Below, piece after piece: positions 1 through 8,418 of a stretch of 64,000 nucleotides of DNA. The DNA is taken from contig JBLHOT010000011.1 of NCBI GenBank assembly GCA_047623945.1, positions 1 to 64,000 on the forward strand, read 5' to 3'. Origin of the DNA: Arcticibacterium sp047623945 (GTDB taxonomy: Bacteria; Bacteroidota; Bacteroidia; Cytophagales; Spirosomataceae). The position numbers and the translations under genes were made by a program. How positions within the stretch are numbered: position 1 is the stretch's first letter; every line of letters begins with the position of its first letter. The notes below the pieces were generated by a model that saw nothing but the letters and a program-made list of their open reading frames with translations, did not search any database and was not told where the DNA came from.

Positions 1-1957
1 CAGAGTTAATCCGATTGCCGGCATTCAGTTTCCTGACTTACCTTTTTACCAAACGCAAGGTGATAGAGAGCAGTATGAGCCTTTAATTGGAAAGTATTTT
101 GGTGGTACAAACTTCTTCCCATACCTCTTAGATGGTGGAAGAACGACATATACTAATAATGATGTTTGGTTGAGTCAGGGTATTACCTTGAAGCCTCTTA
201 AGGGTTTAAAAATTCAAGGGGACTTCTCTTACAATATGTTTAGTAGAGAAAGCAAACTTGTACGAAGTAAGATTGAAATAGTTTCAAACGACCTTACTAG
301 CCCGAGTCCTATTACCAATGGGTTTAGTGACCCTGATTATGTTCAAAATAGGTCTGATAACGATAGATATTCGGTTGTAAACGCTTATGCCGAGTATACC
401 TTTCCTATGCTAGCCAAAAAGCATACTGCAAAAGCGATGGTTGGCTTTAACCAAGAGTCTGGTAATTACAGATACTTCCAAGCACGAGGTGGACAATTAA
501 TTACCCCTCTAGTTCCGAACATTAATGCGACTACAGGCGTGCAACAAGTATGGGGTGGAGAGGAAGACTTCGCACTTAGAGGTGCTTTTTATCGATTAAA
601 CTACATATTTGACGATAAGTATCTTCTTGAGTTGAATGGTAGATATGACCTTTCTTCAAGGTTTCCTACCGATAGTAGATCTGGTTTTTTCCCATCAGTA
701 TCTGCGGGTTGGAGAATTAGTGGTGAGGACTTCATGTCAGGTACATCTAACTGGTTAGATAACTTGAAACTAAGAGCCTCTTACGGTACATTGGGTAATC
801 AAATTCTCCAAAATGGTAATTCTCAGGTATATTATCCTGCTATTCCATCTTTGGGCTCTGGTTTTTCACCATACCTATTTAACAGTGGCTTGATACCATT
901 TGTATCTGCATCAGGTCTAGTAAGCCCGTCGCTTACTTGGGAGTCAGTTACTTCTCAAAATATTGGACTTGATTTCACAATGTTGAAGAGCAGATTGGAT
1001 GTTTCTTTTGATTTATTTACAAGAGATACCAAGAACATGTTGATGAATGTTAATTACCCAGATATCCTAGGAACTTCAGCTCCAAAAGAAAATGCGGCTG
1101 ACTTACGTACGGCAGGATGGGAGGCTTCTATAACATGGAGAGATAAAATCAAAAATAACTGGAGTTATGATGTGACTCTTGCACTTGCAGATTCTCAGGC
1201 AGAGATTACTAAGTTTATGAATGAAACTGGAGCTTTTGGAGGATCTAATTATAGGGTCGGCCAAAAACTCGGCGAAATTTGGGGATTCGAAACTCTTGGT
1301 ATTTTCCAGTCTGATGATGATGTGGCCAGTGCACCAGACCAATCAAGAATCGGTAATAACTGGAGAGCGGGTGATGTGCAATATGCTGACCTTAATGGAG
1401 ATGGTAAAATAGACTTTGGTGATAACACTGTTGAAAACCCTGGTGATAGAAAAATTATACGTAACACTTCAGCTAGATATACATTCGGAGTTAATGGAAG
1501 TTTAGCCTATAAGAATTTTAGAGTGACAGCCTTCTTCCAAGGAATTGGTACTAGAGATCACTGGCCATCTTCGGGTAACTGGACATGGTTCTTCCCTTTC
1601 AATGCTGGTCATGTAGAGAATTATTTCCTTACAGATACATGGAGTGAAACGAATAGAGAGGCTTATTTCCCTGCACCTCATTTTTCTACCAATGATAAGA
1701 AAAACGTACAGGTTCAATCTCGCTACCTACAAAATGCAGGTTACATCCGATTGAAAAACTTGACGTTTAGCTATGATGTACCGACCCCAGTACTGAGCAA
1801 AATAGGTTTAGCAAATGCTCAGATTTTCACTACAGGTATGAACCTTTGGGAGTTCACCAAAATGCGTAAGCCTTTAGATCCAGAATCTATTCAAGCTGGT
1901 GCCATTGAATACCCAATGCAGCGTATTTTCACATTGGGTATTAACGTTTCTCTATAA
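1..1957 (+). CDS. SusC/RagA-family TonB-dependent outer-membrane receptor, C-terminal part
   Basis: The open frame runs in from before the window (in frame from base 2), so the signal peptide, CarboxypepD-like domain and plug are missing and only the C-terminal roughly 650 residues are seen. They show the alternating aromatic and polar beta-strand pattern of a 22-strand barrel, a calcium-site-like stretch (DLNGDGKIDFGD), and the typical SusC ending YPMQRIFTLGINVSL with a terminal aromatic/aliphatic strand. Members import glycans or peptides with a SusD lid, powered by TonB-ExbBD. The SusD gene follows after 19 bases, which confirms the family. The substrate cannot be told from this part. The TTG at 170 is internal and is not the start. 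Confidence 0.93.
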   Translation, partial: RVNPIAGIQFPDLPFYQTQGDREQYEPLIGKYFGGTNFFPYLLDGGRTTYTNNDVWLSQGITLKPLKGLKIQGDFSYNMFSRESKLVRSKIEIVSNDLTSPSPITNGFSDPDYVQNRSDNDRYSVVNAYAEYTFPMLAKKHTAKAMVGFNQESGNYRYFQARGGQLITPLVPNINATTGVQQVWGGEEDFALRGAFYRLNYIFDDKYLLELNGRYDLSSRFPTDSRSGFFPSVSAGWRISGEDFMSGTSNWLDNLKLRASYGTLGNQILQNGNSQVYYPAIPSLGSGFSPYLFNSGLIPFVSASGLVSPSLTWESVTSQNIGLDFTMLKSRLDVSFDLFTRDTKNMLMNVNYPDILGTSAPKENAADLRTAGWEASITWRDKIKNNWSYDVTLALADSQAEITKFMNETGAFGGSNYRVGQKLGEIWGFETLGIFQSDDDVASAPDQSRIGNNWRAGDVQYADLNGDGKIDFGDNTVENPGDRKIIRNTSARYTFGVNGSLAYKNFRVTAFFQGIGTRDHWPSSGNWTWFFPFNAGHVENYFLTDTWSETNREAYFPAPHFSTNDKKNVQVQSRYLQNAGYIRLKNLTFSYDVPTPVLSKIGLANAQIFTTGMNLWEFTKMRKPLDPESIQAGAIEYPMQRIFTLGINVSL

Positions 1958-1976
1958 TATTTAAAGATCAAGAAAG

Positions 1977-3746
1977 ATGAAATATAAAAATATAAAATAC
2001 GTACTCCTTCTTATGGCCACCTTCTTGGTGAGCTGTAATGACGAATTTCTAGAGAGAATACCATTGGATCAGATTACCAATGAGACTTTCTGGAATACTG
2101 AAAATGATTTAGCTGTTTATAACAACAGCTTGTATGAATTGTCAAGAAATGAAACTAATGTGCCTATCAATTTCGCACATGGTAGTTGATTTGATAGTCA
2201 CCGTTATAGTCCGTGGTACTTAGATGAGTTTAGTGACAATGCTACCGCAATGCACCCAAGGCATACTCGCTACATGCAAGTAAGAGCAGGTAAGCACAAT
2301 GTAACTACTGGTTCGCAATGGTTTGGTTATAGTGGTTGGAACTTCGTACGTGCCATCAATGTAGGCATGGATAATTATGGGAAAGCTAAAGTTCCAGAGT
2401 CTGTTCGTAAACAGTACATTGGTGAAGCTAGGTTATTTAGAGGCTGGTTCTATGCGGATAAGGTAAGTAAGTTCGGTGATGTGCCCTATATCGAAACTGA
2501 GCTAAACACAGAGTCTGAAGAACTATTCGCAGCTAGAATGCCAAGAGAGGAAGCAATGGAGAAGATCTTAGAAGATTTGACATTTGCTGCTACTCACTTA
2601 CCTGATAATTGGCGTGATGGTAATGCTCCCGGTAGGTTAAATCGCTGGGCTGCACTACTTGTAAAGTCTCGTGTATGTCTATTTGAGGGAACATGGAGGA
2701 AATATCATGGTGGTTCTAATCCTGAAAAATGGCTAAACGAAGCTGCTGCTGCCTCCAAAGAACTGATTGAAAATGGTCCTTACAGTCTTAATATAACTGG
2801 AAACGTTGAGAATGATTATAATTCATTCCAAAGAGAACTTTTCCCGTCGACTAATCCTGAAGTTATGTACTGGAGAAAGTACGTTCTTGGAGTTTACACA
2901 AACCACGTTCAGTCTTATTTCCAGTATCATGGTGGTGCAACAAGAGATTTCGTAGAAGATTACTTATGTACCGATGGTTTGCCAGCTTCTTTATCTCCAC
3001 TGTACCAAGGGGATGACTCTATTGAGAAATCTTTCGAGAACCGTGACCCTAGGATGAGACAAACAGTACTCCATCCAAAGGAGGTTGCTAAATATCGATT
3101 CCATAGAGATGATGGACGTGAGTATCCTAGATTAGTAGGGATGGCAGGTGGAAGAAGATCCAATACAGGTTACCACGTGATTAAAAATTACAATGCTGGT
3201 GACCAAATTGGTAAAGCATTTGCTCAGGGAGAGTCTGCAGCAATCATTTTACGATTTGCAGAAGCTCTATTGGTATATGCTGAGGCACAAGCTGAACTTG
3301 GAAGTATTTCTCAAGGGGATCTTGATATGAGTATAAACAGACTCAGAGATAGGGCAGGGATGCCTCATTTAGAACTAGCTAACGTACCTGTTGATCCAGT
3401 TTATGCAGCACTAGGTGTAACACCTATAATAGCTGAAATTAGAAGAGAAAGGCGAATTGAATTATTCAATGAAGGCTTTAGATATGATGACCTTAGAAGA
3501 TGGAAATGGGGTTCAAAACTTGCACAGAAATCACTTGGAATAGCTATGTCAGCTGATCAACAAGCTAGATATGCCGGTACAGTTATTCCACTTTACACAG
3601 ATCCTGTGAATGGAAAGCAATACTTAGAACCATATGCAGGTGGTGACTTTGAAAATCCTGTTTTTGAGGATAAGCACTATTTATGGCCAATTCCATTAGA
3701 TGACCTGGCTCAAAATCCAGCTATTGGTCAAAACTCAGGTTGGTAA
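1977..3746 (+). pseudogene. SusD/RagB-family lipoprotein interrupted by one in-frame TGA
   Basis: This is the surface glycan-binding lipoprotein partner of the upstream SusC. It has a lipoprotein signal with lipobox FLVSC (Cys 20), then the SusD start FLERIPLDQITNETFW, TPR-like helices (EARLFRGWFYADKVSKFGDVP) and the usual C-terminal features (RRERRIELFNEGFRYDDLRRW; YLWPIPLDDLAQNP). The frame is unbroken over about 590 codons except for TGA at 2187-2189, just after AHGS; it continues in the same frame with FDSHRYSPWYLDEF. A change from CGA, GGA or TGG would explain it. It may be a true nonsense mutation, a sequencing error or, less likely, readthrough. Re-initiation at the ATG at 2250 would give a product without a signal peptide. 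Confidence 0.88.
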
Positions 3747-3771
3747 TAAGAAATAGAGTTTAGGTTTATAT

Positions 3772-3807
3772 AATCCCTTCTTTCAGCTGAGAGAAGGGAT
3801 TTTTTTA
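3772..3807 (+). terminator. Rho-independent terminator after susD
   Basis: A perfect 10-bp stem (AATCCCTTCT at 3772-3781 with AGAAGGGATT at 3792-3801) is followed by a run of T. It lies 26 bases after the SusD stop and ends the SusCD transcript before the toxin-antitoxin operon. Confidence 0.85.
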
Positions 3808-3895
3808 TTACTGCATTTACCGTGAGGGGAGTCTAAGCGTGATTCACCACCTTCGTTACATTTAGTTTTAAAAGATTCAGAATAAATACTTTCAT

Positions 3896-3920
3896 TATAT
3901 TTGTACATAATTACGTACAA
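3896..3920 (+). promoter_or_regulatory. yefM-yoeB promoter with overlapping YefM-type operator
   Basis: The box TATATTTG at 3896-3903 fits the Bacteroidota -7 consensus TAnnTTTG. It overlaps a 20-bp inverted repeat at 3901-3920 with arms TTGTAC and GTACAA, two bases before the antitoxin ATG. The known YefM operator of Escherichia coli carries the same TGTACA-type palindrome, so autorepression by the YefM-YoeB complex is a reasonable inference. I see no clear -33 element. Confidence 0.7.
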
Positions 3921-3922
3921 TA

Positions 3923-4174
3923 ATGTTAACGGCAACCATTTCAGATTTCAGGAAAAATATCAAAGACTATCTTAATAAAGTCACGGATGAGTTTGAGACT
4001 TTGATAATTAATCGAGGTAAAGACTCAGGTATTGTGGTTTTATCATTGGATGCGTATAATTCACTTTGTGCCACATCACATGAACTGTCATCAAGGGTTA
4101 ATCAAGAGAGATTGGATTCATCCATTTCTAAACTTCTAAAAGGGGAGACTTTTGAAAAGGAGCTCATTGACTAA
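3923..4174 (+). CDS. yefM: YefM/Phd-family antitoxin
   Basis: An 83-residue antitoxin. The N-terminal half has the Phd/YefM DNA-binding fold (LTATISDFRKNIKDYLNKV, then LIINRGKDSGIVVLSLDAYNSL). The C-terminal half is the acidic/hydrophobic tail (SSRVNQERLDSSISKLLKG) that wraps the toxin in known YefM-YoeB complexes. The ATG at 3923 follows the operator directly. The toxin gene starts 6 bases after the stop, the usual antitoxin-first order. It should both neutralise YoeB and repress its own promoter. Confidence 0.93.
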   Translation: MLTATISDFRKNIKDYLNKVTDEFETLIINRGKDSGIVVLSLDAYNSLCATSHELSSRVNQERLDSSISKLLKGETFEKELID

Positions 4175-4180
4175 AGAAAT

Positions 4181-4438
4181 ATGAGGTTTGTTTTTACTGA
4201 AGAGTCTTGGGAAGATTATCTTTATTGGCATAAAACGGATAAGAAAATACTTAAAAGGATTAACGAATTACTTAAAGATATTCCCAGAAGTCCCTTTAGT
4301 GGCATCGGTAAACCAGAGGGACTAAAACATCAGTATAAGGGTTTTTGGAGTAGAAGAATTGACTCAAAACATAGAATTATTTATTCAATTAATGAAGCTA
4401 AAGTTCTGATTGCTAAATGTAGATATCATTACCACTAG
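4181..4438 (+). CDS. yoeB: YoeB-family ribosome-dependent mRNA interferase toxin
   Basis: At 85 residues it is close to the length of the E. coli toxin (84). The known catalytic positions are conserved at the same numbers: Glu46 (in GKPEG), Arg65 (in SKHRIIY), His83 and Tyr84 (in the end RYHYH). YoeB binds the ribosomal A site and cuts mRNA there at codons during translation. No damage is visible, so the toxin should be active and the pair maintained. The ATG at 4181 is the only sensible start. Confidence 0.95.
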   Translation: MRFVFTEESWEDYLYWHKTDKKILKRINELLKDIPRSPFSGIGKPEGLKHQYKGFWSRRIDSKHRIIYSINEAKVLIAKCRYHYH

Positions 4439-4518
4439 CATTTCTGCTAAACATTCCCAAAATTCCTTTTTCTTTGCACCTCGTTCTGAGTTTGAGAAAA
4501 CATCAGACCTCAGACAAC

Positions 4519-4545
4519 TAACATCCGGCCTAAAGGTGGATGTTA
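4519..4545. promoter_or_regulatory. Inverted repeat upstream of the carboxyspermidine dehydrogenase gene
   Basis: A perfect 8-bp inverted repeat (TAACATCC, 11-base spacer, GGATGTTA) lies 27 bases before the ATG at 4573. No T run follows, so it is a poor terminator. It could be a repressor site or a leader hairpin. A second, weaker pair (TCTGAG/CTCAGA) lies just upstream. Confidence 0.4.
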
Positions 4546-4572
4546 TCTTAAAACAACAAATTAGAAAGAACA

Positions 4573-5784
4573 ATGTCAAAAGTAATCATCATAGGAGCTG
4601 GAGGGGTAGGAACAGTAGTGGCTCATAAGTGTGCCATGAATAATGCTGTTTTTACAGATATAATGTTGGCGAGCCGTACCAAATCTAAGTGCGATAGAAT
4701 AGCTGGGGATGTAAAAGAAATGCACGGGGTGGCTATTTCTACCGCAAGCGTAGACGCAGACAATGTACCTGAATTGGTGGCTTTGATTAAGTCTTTTATG
4801 CCTAAAATGGTGATTAATGTGGCATTGCCTTATCAAGATTTAACGATCATGGATGCCTGTCTAGAGACAGGTGTACACTACATGGATACAGCCAATTATG
4901 AACCTAAAGATGTAGCCAAGTTTGAGTACAGCTGGCAATGGGCGTATCAAAAGCGTTTTAAAGAAGCCGGTTTGATGGCACTTTTGGGCTGTGGTTTTGA
5001 CCCTGGAGTAACCCAAGTCTTTACTTCTTATGCCAATAAGCATTACTTTGATGAAATGCATTATTTAGATATTGTGGACTGTAATGCTGGAGATCACGGG
5101 AAAGCCTTTGCTACGAACTTCAACCCTGAAATAAATATCAGAGAAATTACTCAACCAGGTAGATATTGGGAAGATGGCGAATGGAAGGAGATAGAGGCCT
5201 TGAGTATTCATAAGGCTATAAGCTATCCAAATATTGGGGAGCGTGAGTCTTACGTACTTTATCACGAAGAGTTAGAGTCTCTAGTTAAGAATTTCCCGAC
5301 ATTAAAAAGGGCCAGGTTCTGGATGACTTTCGGACAAGCTTACATTACGCACTTACAAGTATTAGAAAATGTAGGTATGACGAGCATTGCTCCAATTAAA
5401 TTCAAAGGGCAAGAAATAGTGCCCTTAGAATTTTTAAAAGCGGTACTTCCTCCCCCAGAGTCTTTAGGTGAGAACTATACAGGTCAAACGTCTATTGGGT
5501 GCCAAATAAAGGGTATCAAAGACGGTAAAGACAGAACCTACTATATCTATAATAATTGCCACCATGCCGAGGCCTATAAAGAAGTGAAATCTCAAGCCGT
5601 TTCTTATACTACTGGGGTACCGGCTATGATAGGTGCTATGTTAATGCTTACTAACGAAGATTGGATGAAGCCAGGCGTTTATAACTGCGAAGAGCTTAAC
5701 CCAGATCCTTTTATGGAAAAGCTTAATGAGCATGGTTTACCATGGAATGAGCTGGTCGATGTTGAATTACCTCATTCATATTAA
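4573..5784 (+). CDS. Carboxynorspermidine/carboxyspermidine dehydrogenase (saccharopine-dehydrogenase family)
   Basis: A 403-residue enzyme of the saccharopine-dehydrogenase fold. The NAD(P)-binding motif is at residues 8-13 (GAGGVG). Family features include PKMVINVALPYQDLTIMDACLE, MALLGCGFDPGVTQVF and NCHHAEAYKEVKSQAVSYTTGVPAMIGA. It condenses aspartate semialdehyde with a diamine (putrescine or diaminopropane) and reduces the product to carboxyspermidine or carboxynorspermidine. The decarboxylase that completes the pathway lies 1.4 kb downstream (7189-8328). Bacteroidota commonly make spermidine this way instead of through S-adenosylmethionine decarboxylase. The length is normal and the gene is intact. 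Confidence 0.9.
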   Translation: MSKVIIIGAGGVGTVVAHKCAMNNAVFTDIMLASRTKSKCDRIAGDVKEMHGVAISTASVDADNVPELVALIKSFMPKMVINVALPYQDLTIMDACLETGVHYMDTANYEPKDVAKFEYSWQWAYQKRFKEAGLMALLGCGFDPGVTQVFTSYANKHYFDEMHYLDIVDCNAGDHGKAFATNFNPEINIREITQPGRYWEDGEWKEIEALSIHKAISYPNIGERESYVLYHEELESLVKNFPTLKRARFWMTFGQAYITHLQVLENVGMTSIAPIKFKGQEIVPLEFLKAVLPPPESLGENYTGQTSIGCQIKGIKDGKDRTYYIYNNCHHAEAYKEVKSQAVSYTTGVPAMIGAMLMLTNEDWMKPGVYNCEELNPDPFMEKLNEHGLPWNELVDVELPHSY

Positions 5785-6277
5785 CTCAAACCATCTAATT
5801 TGATCGAAAAATGACGCTTCCAACAAGGGCGTTATTTTTTGTTTTTACATCTGCTTATAATTTTAATGCAAGGATTTAAACAACCGTCAGCCGAGCGGAG
5901 TCAAGCACTTGTTATTGCAATGGAGTTGATTCTGAAACAGTAAGGCCCATCTTGACCTAAACTTCGGCCGGCCCGCAGGTACTGTCGCAAGTAATAGCTA
6001 TTAAATATAAAGTTTCAGTGTAAAAGCTGTCAGGCCGAGCGATAGCCGAGGACTTGTTATGCCTGTCAAGTTTGTTTGAAAATATATGACTTTTCTCATC
6101 AAAGCTAGAACTGACATTAGCAATTATTCCTTCGGAATTGCAATTCTGTATTTTCATAACAACTTATACTTAAGTGTCTTAAATACACTTTATTGTTTCT
6201 TTAAATTTTACTTCTACATTGTTTTCAGAATCTGGCCAGATTGATTAATTATTTCTAACATTAAATGATTTTCAATA
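5785..6277. repeat. Non-coding stretch with two copies of a GCCGAGCG-type dispersed repeat
   Basis: After the terminator at 5810-5846 I see no credible gene. Two related segments lie in the same orientation about 145 bases apart: 5885-5914 (GTCAGCCGAGCGGAGTC, then ACTTGTTAT) and 6028-6060 (GTCAGGCCGAGCGATAGCC, then ACTTGTTAT). They are unusually GC-rich compared with the surroundings. Similar short elements are scattered in many Bacteroidota genomes, but I cannot confirm the copy number here. The rest is AT-rich sequence leading to tonB. Confidence 0.55.
5810..5846 (+). terminator. Rho-independent terminator after the dehydrogenase gene
   Basis: A 9-pair stem (AATGACGCT at 5810-5818 with GGCGTTATT at 5828-5836, two G-T pairs) is followed by T6. 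It lies 25 bases after the stop codon. Confidence 0.75.
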
Positions 6278-7104
6278 ATGAAACAGAAGAAAAATTTACA
6301 AACATTAGACGACATGGCTTTTGAGAATAGATTCAAAGATTATGGAGCCTATCAATTAAGAAAAAACTATAAAGCCAACTTAACACGAGCACTTGCTATT
6401 AGCATTTCTCCTTTTCTACTCCTGATGCTAAGTAGTTTTTGGATACAGCCTGAAGTGACTATAATACATAAAGGGGTACTAGTAGAATTACCCAGAACAG
6501 AGCAGGATATCTCTAAGGAACCTAAGGTTGTCCCAGATAAACCACTCGTGACTCCACAAATTAAAGAAGTTCAGACAGTGGTTATTCCTACTTATGTGGA
6601 ACCCGTGGCAGACGAAAGTATAAGTCATGAAATAGATGTGCCCACGGAAAAGGAGGTAGCTGTTTCGGCTTTGGTACAAAGAAAATAGCAGGCTTGCTCA
6701 CCACAGATATGTTTATCCAAGGTGGACTAATAGAGCAAGAAGGAGCACCTATGGAGCCAGCTTTAGTAATTAAAGTGCCTGTAGAGCAGCCTATTTTTGT
6801 GGCATCAGAAGTAATGCCAGAATTTAAAGGAGGCCTTAAAAAAATGTATAAATCGTTGGGCCAAAACTTAAAATATCCTCAATTAGCAACCCGAAATGGG
6901 ATTGAGGGAAAAGTAATAGTGTCTTTCGTAGTGGAAAAGGACGGCCAAATATCTGGTATTAAAATACTTAAAGGCATTGGTTTTGATTGTGATAAAGAAG
7001 CTGCAAGAGTGATTCAAAAGATGCCAAAGTGGAGCCCTGGGTTTCAGAATGGTTCCCCCGTAAGAGTGAGCTATACTATTCCGCTGAGTTTTCAGATTAA
7101 TTGA
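6278..7104 (+). pseudogene. TonB-family energy transducer, split by a frameshift
   Basis: The first part (6278-6688) has the Bacteroidota TonB N-terminus (FENRFKDYGAYQLRKNY), one membrane segment at about residues 37-55, and a Pro/Val/Glu-rich periplasmic linker. The second part (frame of 6694-7104) is the TonB C-terminal domain (PEFKGGLKKMYKSLGQNL, YPQLATRNGIEGKVIVSFVV, MPKWSPGFQNGSPVRVSYTIPLSF). The two lie in different frames. The second frame has a stop at 6628-6630, so the single-base shift must lie between 6631 and 6688. An intact product would couple inner-membrane proton motive force to outer-membrane receptors. As written, the C-terminal domain is not translated with its anchor. Confidence 0.87.
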
Positions 7105-7188
7105 AGGCATTAATCGTTATGAATTCGTGTAATTTGTGCAATTCTCTGTCTAGCTTTGTAAGTGAATTCCATCGATTATACGAATTTT

Positions 7189-8328
7189 ATGTCAATAAAT
7201 TACGCACAAATCCCCTCTCCTTGTTATGTATTGGAAGAGGCCAAGCTCATTGATAATCTAAGGCTCATTTCCTCTGTGCAGGAACGTAGTGGAGGTCATA
7301 TTATCCTCGCATTGAAAGGCTTTTCAATGTATAAAATGTTCCCTTTAGTGAAACAATACTTAAATGGAGCTACCGCCAGTAGCCTTAATGAGGCACGGCT
7401 CATTTTTGAGGAAATGAACTGTAAGGCTCATACTTATGCCCCAGTTTACAAGGAAAAAGAATTTGATGAGTTAATGAGCTATAGTTCACACATTACTTTC
7501 AATTCTTTAAATCAGTTTGAAAAGTATAAGGCTAAAGTTCAGGAACATTCTGCTCCAATATCTATGGGTATTCGCGTCAATCCGCAATATGCAGAGGTAG
7601 AAACAGAAATGTATAATCCATGTATTCCTGGTAGTAGACTTGGAATCACCAGAGATGCGTTTGGTGATAAAATACCTGAAGGAATAGAAGGATTGCATTT
7701 TCACTCTTTGTGCGAGAATGATTCTTTCGTTTTAGAAAGAACCTTAAGTCATTTGGAAGAAAAGTTTGGAGATTTATTGCATCAAGTAAAGTGGCTTAAC
7801 ATGGGAGGAGGCCATTTAATGACTCGTGAAGGTTATAATCTAGAACACTTAATTAAGCAAATTGAACGATTAAGAAAGACTTATAATATTGAGGTAATTT
7901 TGGAGCCGGGATCAGCCATTGCATGGGAAACGGGTGTTTTGATTTCTACAGTGGAGGATATTGTGGATGCTCAAGGAATAAATGTGGCTATTTTAGATGT
8001 AAGTTTTGCGGCCCACATGCCCGATACGCTAGAAATGCCGTATAAACCAAGGATACAAGGAGCGTATCAAACAGAAATTCCGGGTAAGCACAATTATAGA
8101 ATGGGTGGTACAACCTGTCTGGCTGGCGATTTCCTCGGAGACTACGCTTTTGATAAACCTCTTAAAATAGGGGATAAAGTGATCTTTGAGGACATGATTC
8201 ATTATACCATGGTGAAAACGACTACATTTAATGGAGTTGCCTTGCCGTCAATAGGCATTTGGTCGACAAAAGGGCAATTTGTTTTGCATAAAAGTTTCGG
8301 ATATGAGACTTTTAAGGAAAAACTATAA
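7189..8328 (+). CDS. nspC: Carboxynorspermidine/carboxyspermidine decarboxylase
   Basis: A 379-residue PLP enzyme of the alanine-racemase-fold decarboxylases. The start ATG at 7189 gives the family N-terminus (IPSPCYVLEEAKLIDNL); a GTG nine codons upstream is less likely. The PLP lysine is Lys43 (ILALKGF). Other family motifs are HTYAPVYKEKEF, NPCIPGSRLGI, EGLHFHSLCEND, LNMGGGHLMTREGY, LEPGSAIAWETG and MGGTTCLAGDFLGDY, with the catalytic Cys in the last. It releases spermidine or norspermidine from the carboxy-polyamine made by the 4573-5784 product. It probably prefers carboxyspermidine, as in other Bacteroidota. Confidence 0.92.
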   Translation: MSINYAQIPSPCYVLEEAKLIDNLRLISSVQERSGGHIILALKGFSMYKMFPLVKQYLNGATASSLNEARLIFEEMNCKAHTYAPVYKEKEFDELMSYSSHITFNSLNQFEKYKAKVQEHSAPISMGIRVNPQYAEVETEMYNPCIPGSRLGITRDAFGDKIPEGIEGLHFHSLCENDSFVLERTLSHLEEKFGDLLHQVKWLNMGGGHLMTREGYNLEHLIKQIERLRKTYNIEVILEPGSAIAWETGVLISTVEDIVDAQGINVAILDVSFAAHMPDTLEMPYKPRIQGAYQTEIPGKHNYRMGGTTCLAGDFLGDYAFDKPLKIGDKVIFEDMIHYTMVKTTTFNGVALPSIGIWSTKGQFVLHKSFGYETFKEKL

Positions 8329-8418
8329 ATATTTGCACCATGAACCAACTGAATTGTCTCAGTCATCGTTAGTGAGGTAAGTTTGGATTCATAGTCTTCA
8401 ACAATAAACATCGGTTCT

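Noticed and set aside
5957..6157. 66-codon minus-strand open frame in the gap before tonB
   Set aside because: It overlaps a GC-rich repeat copy and shows no domain, start signal or neighbour context.
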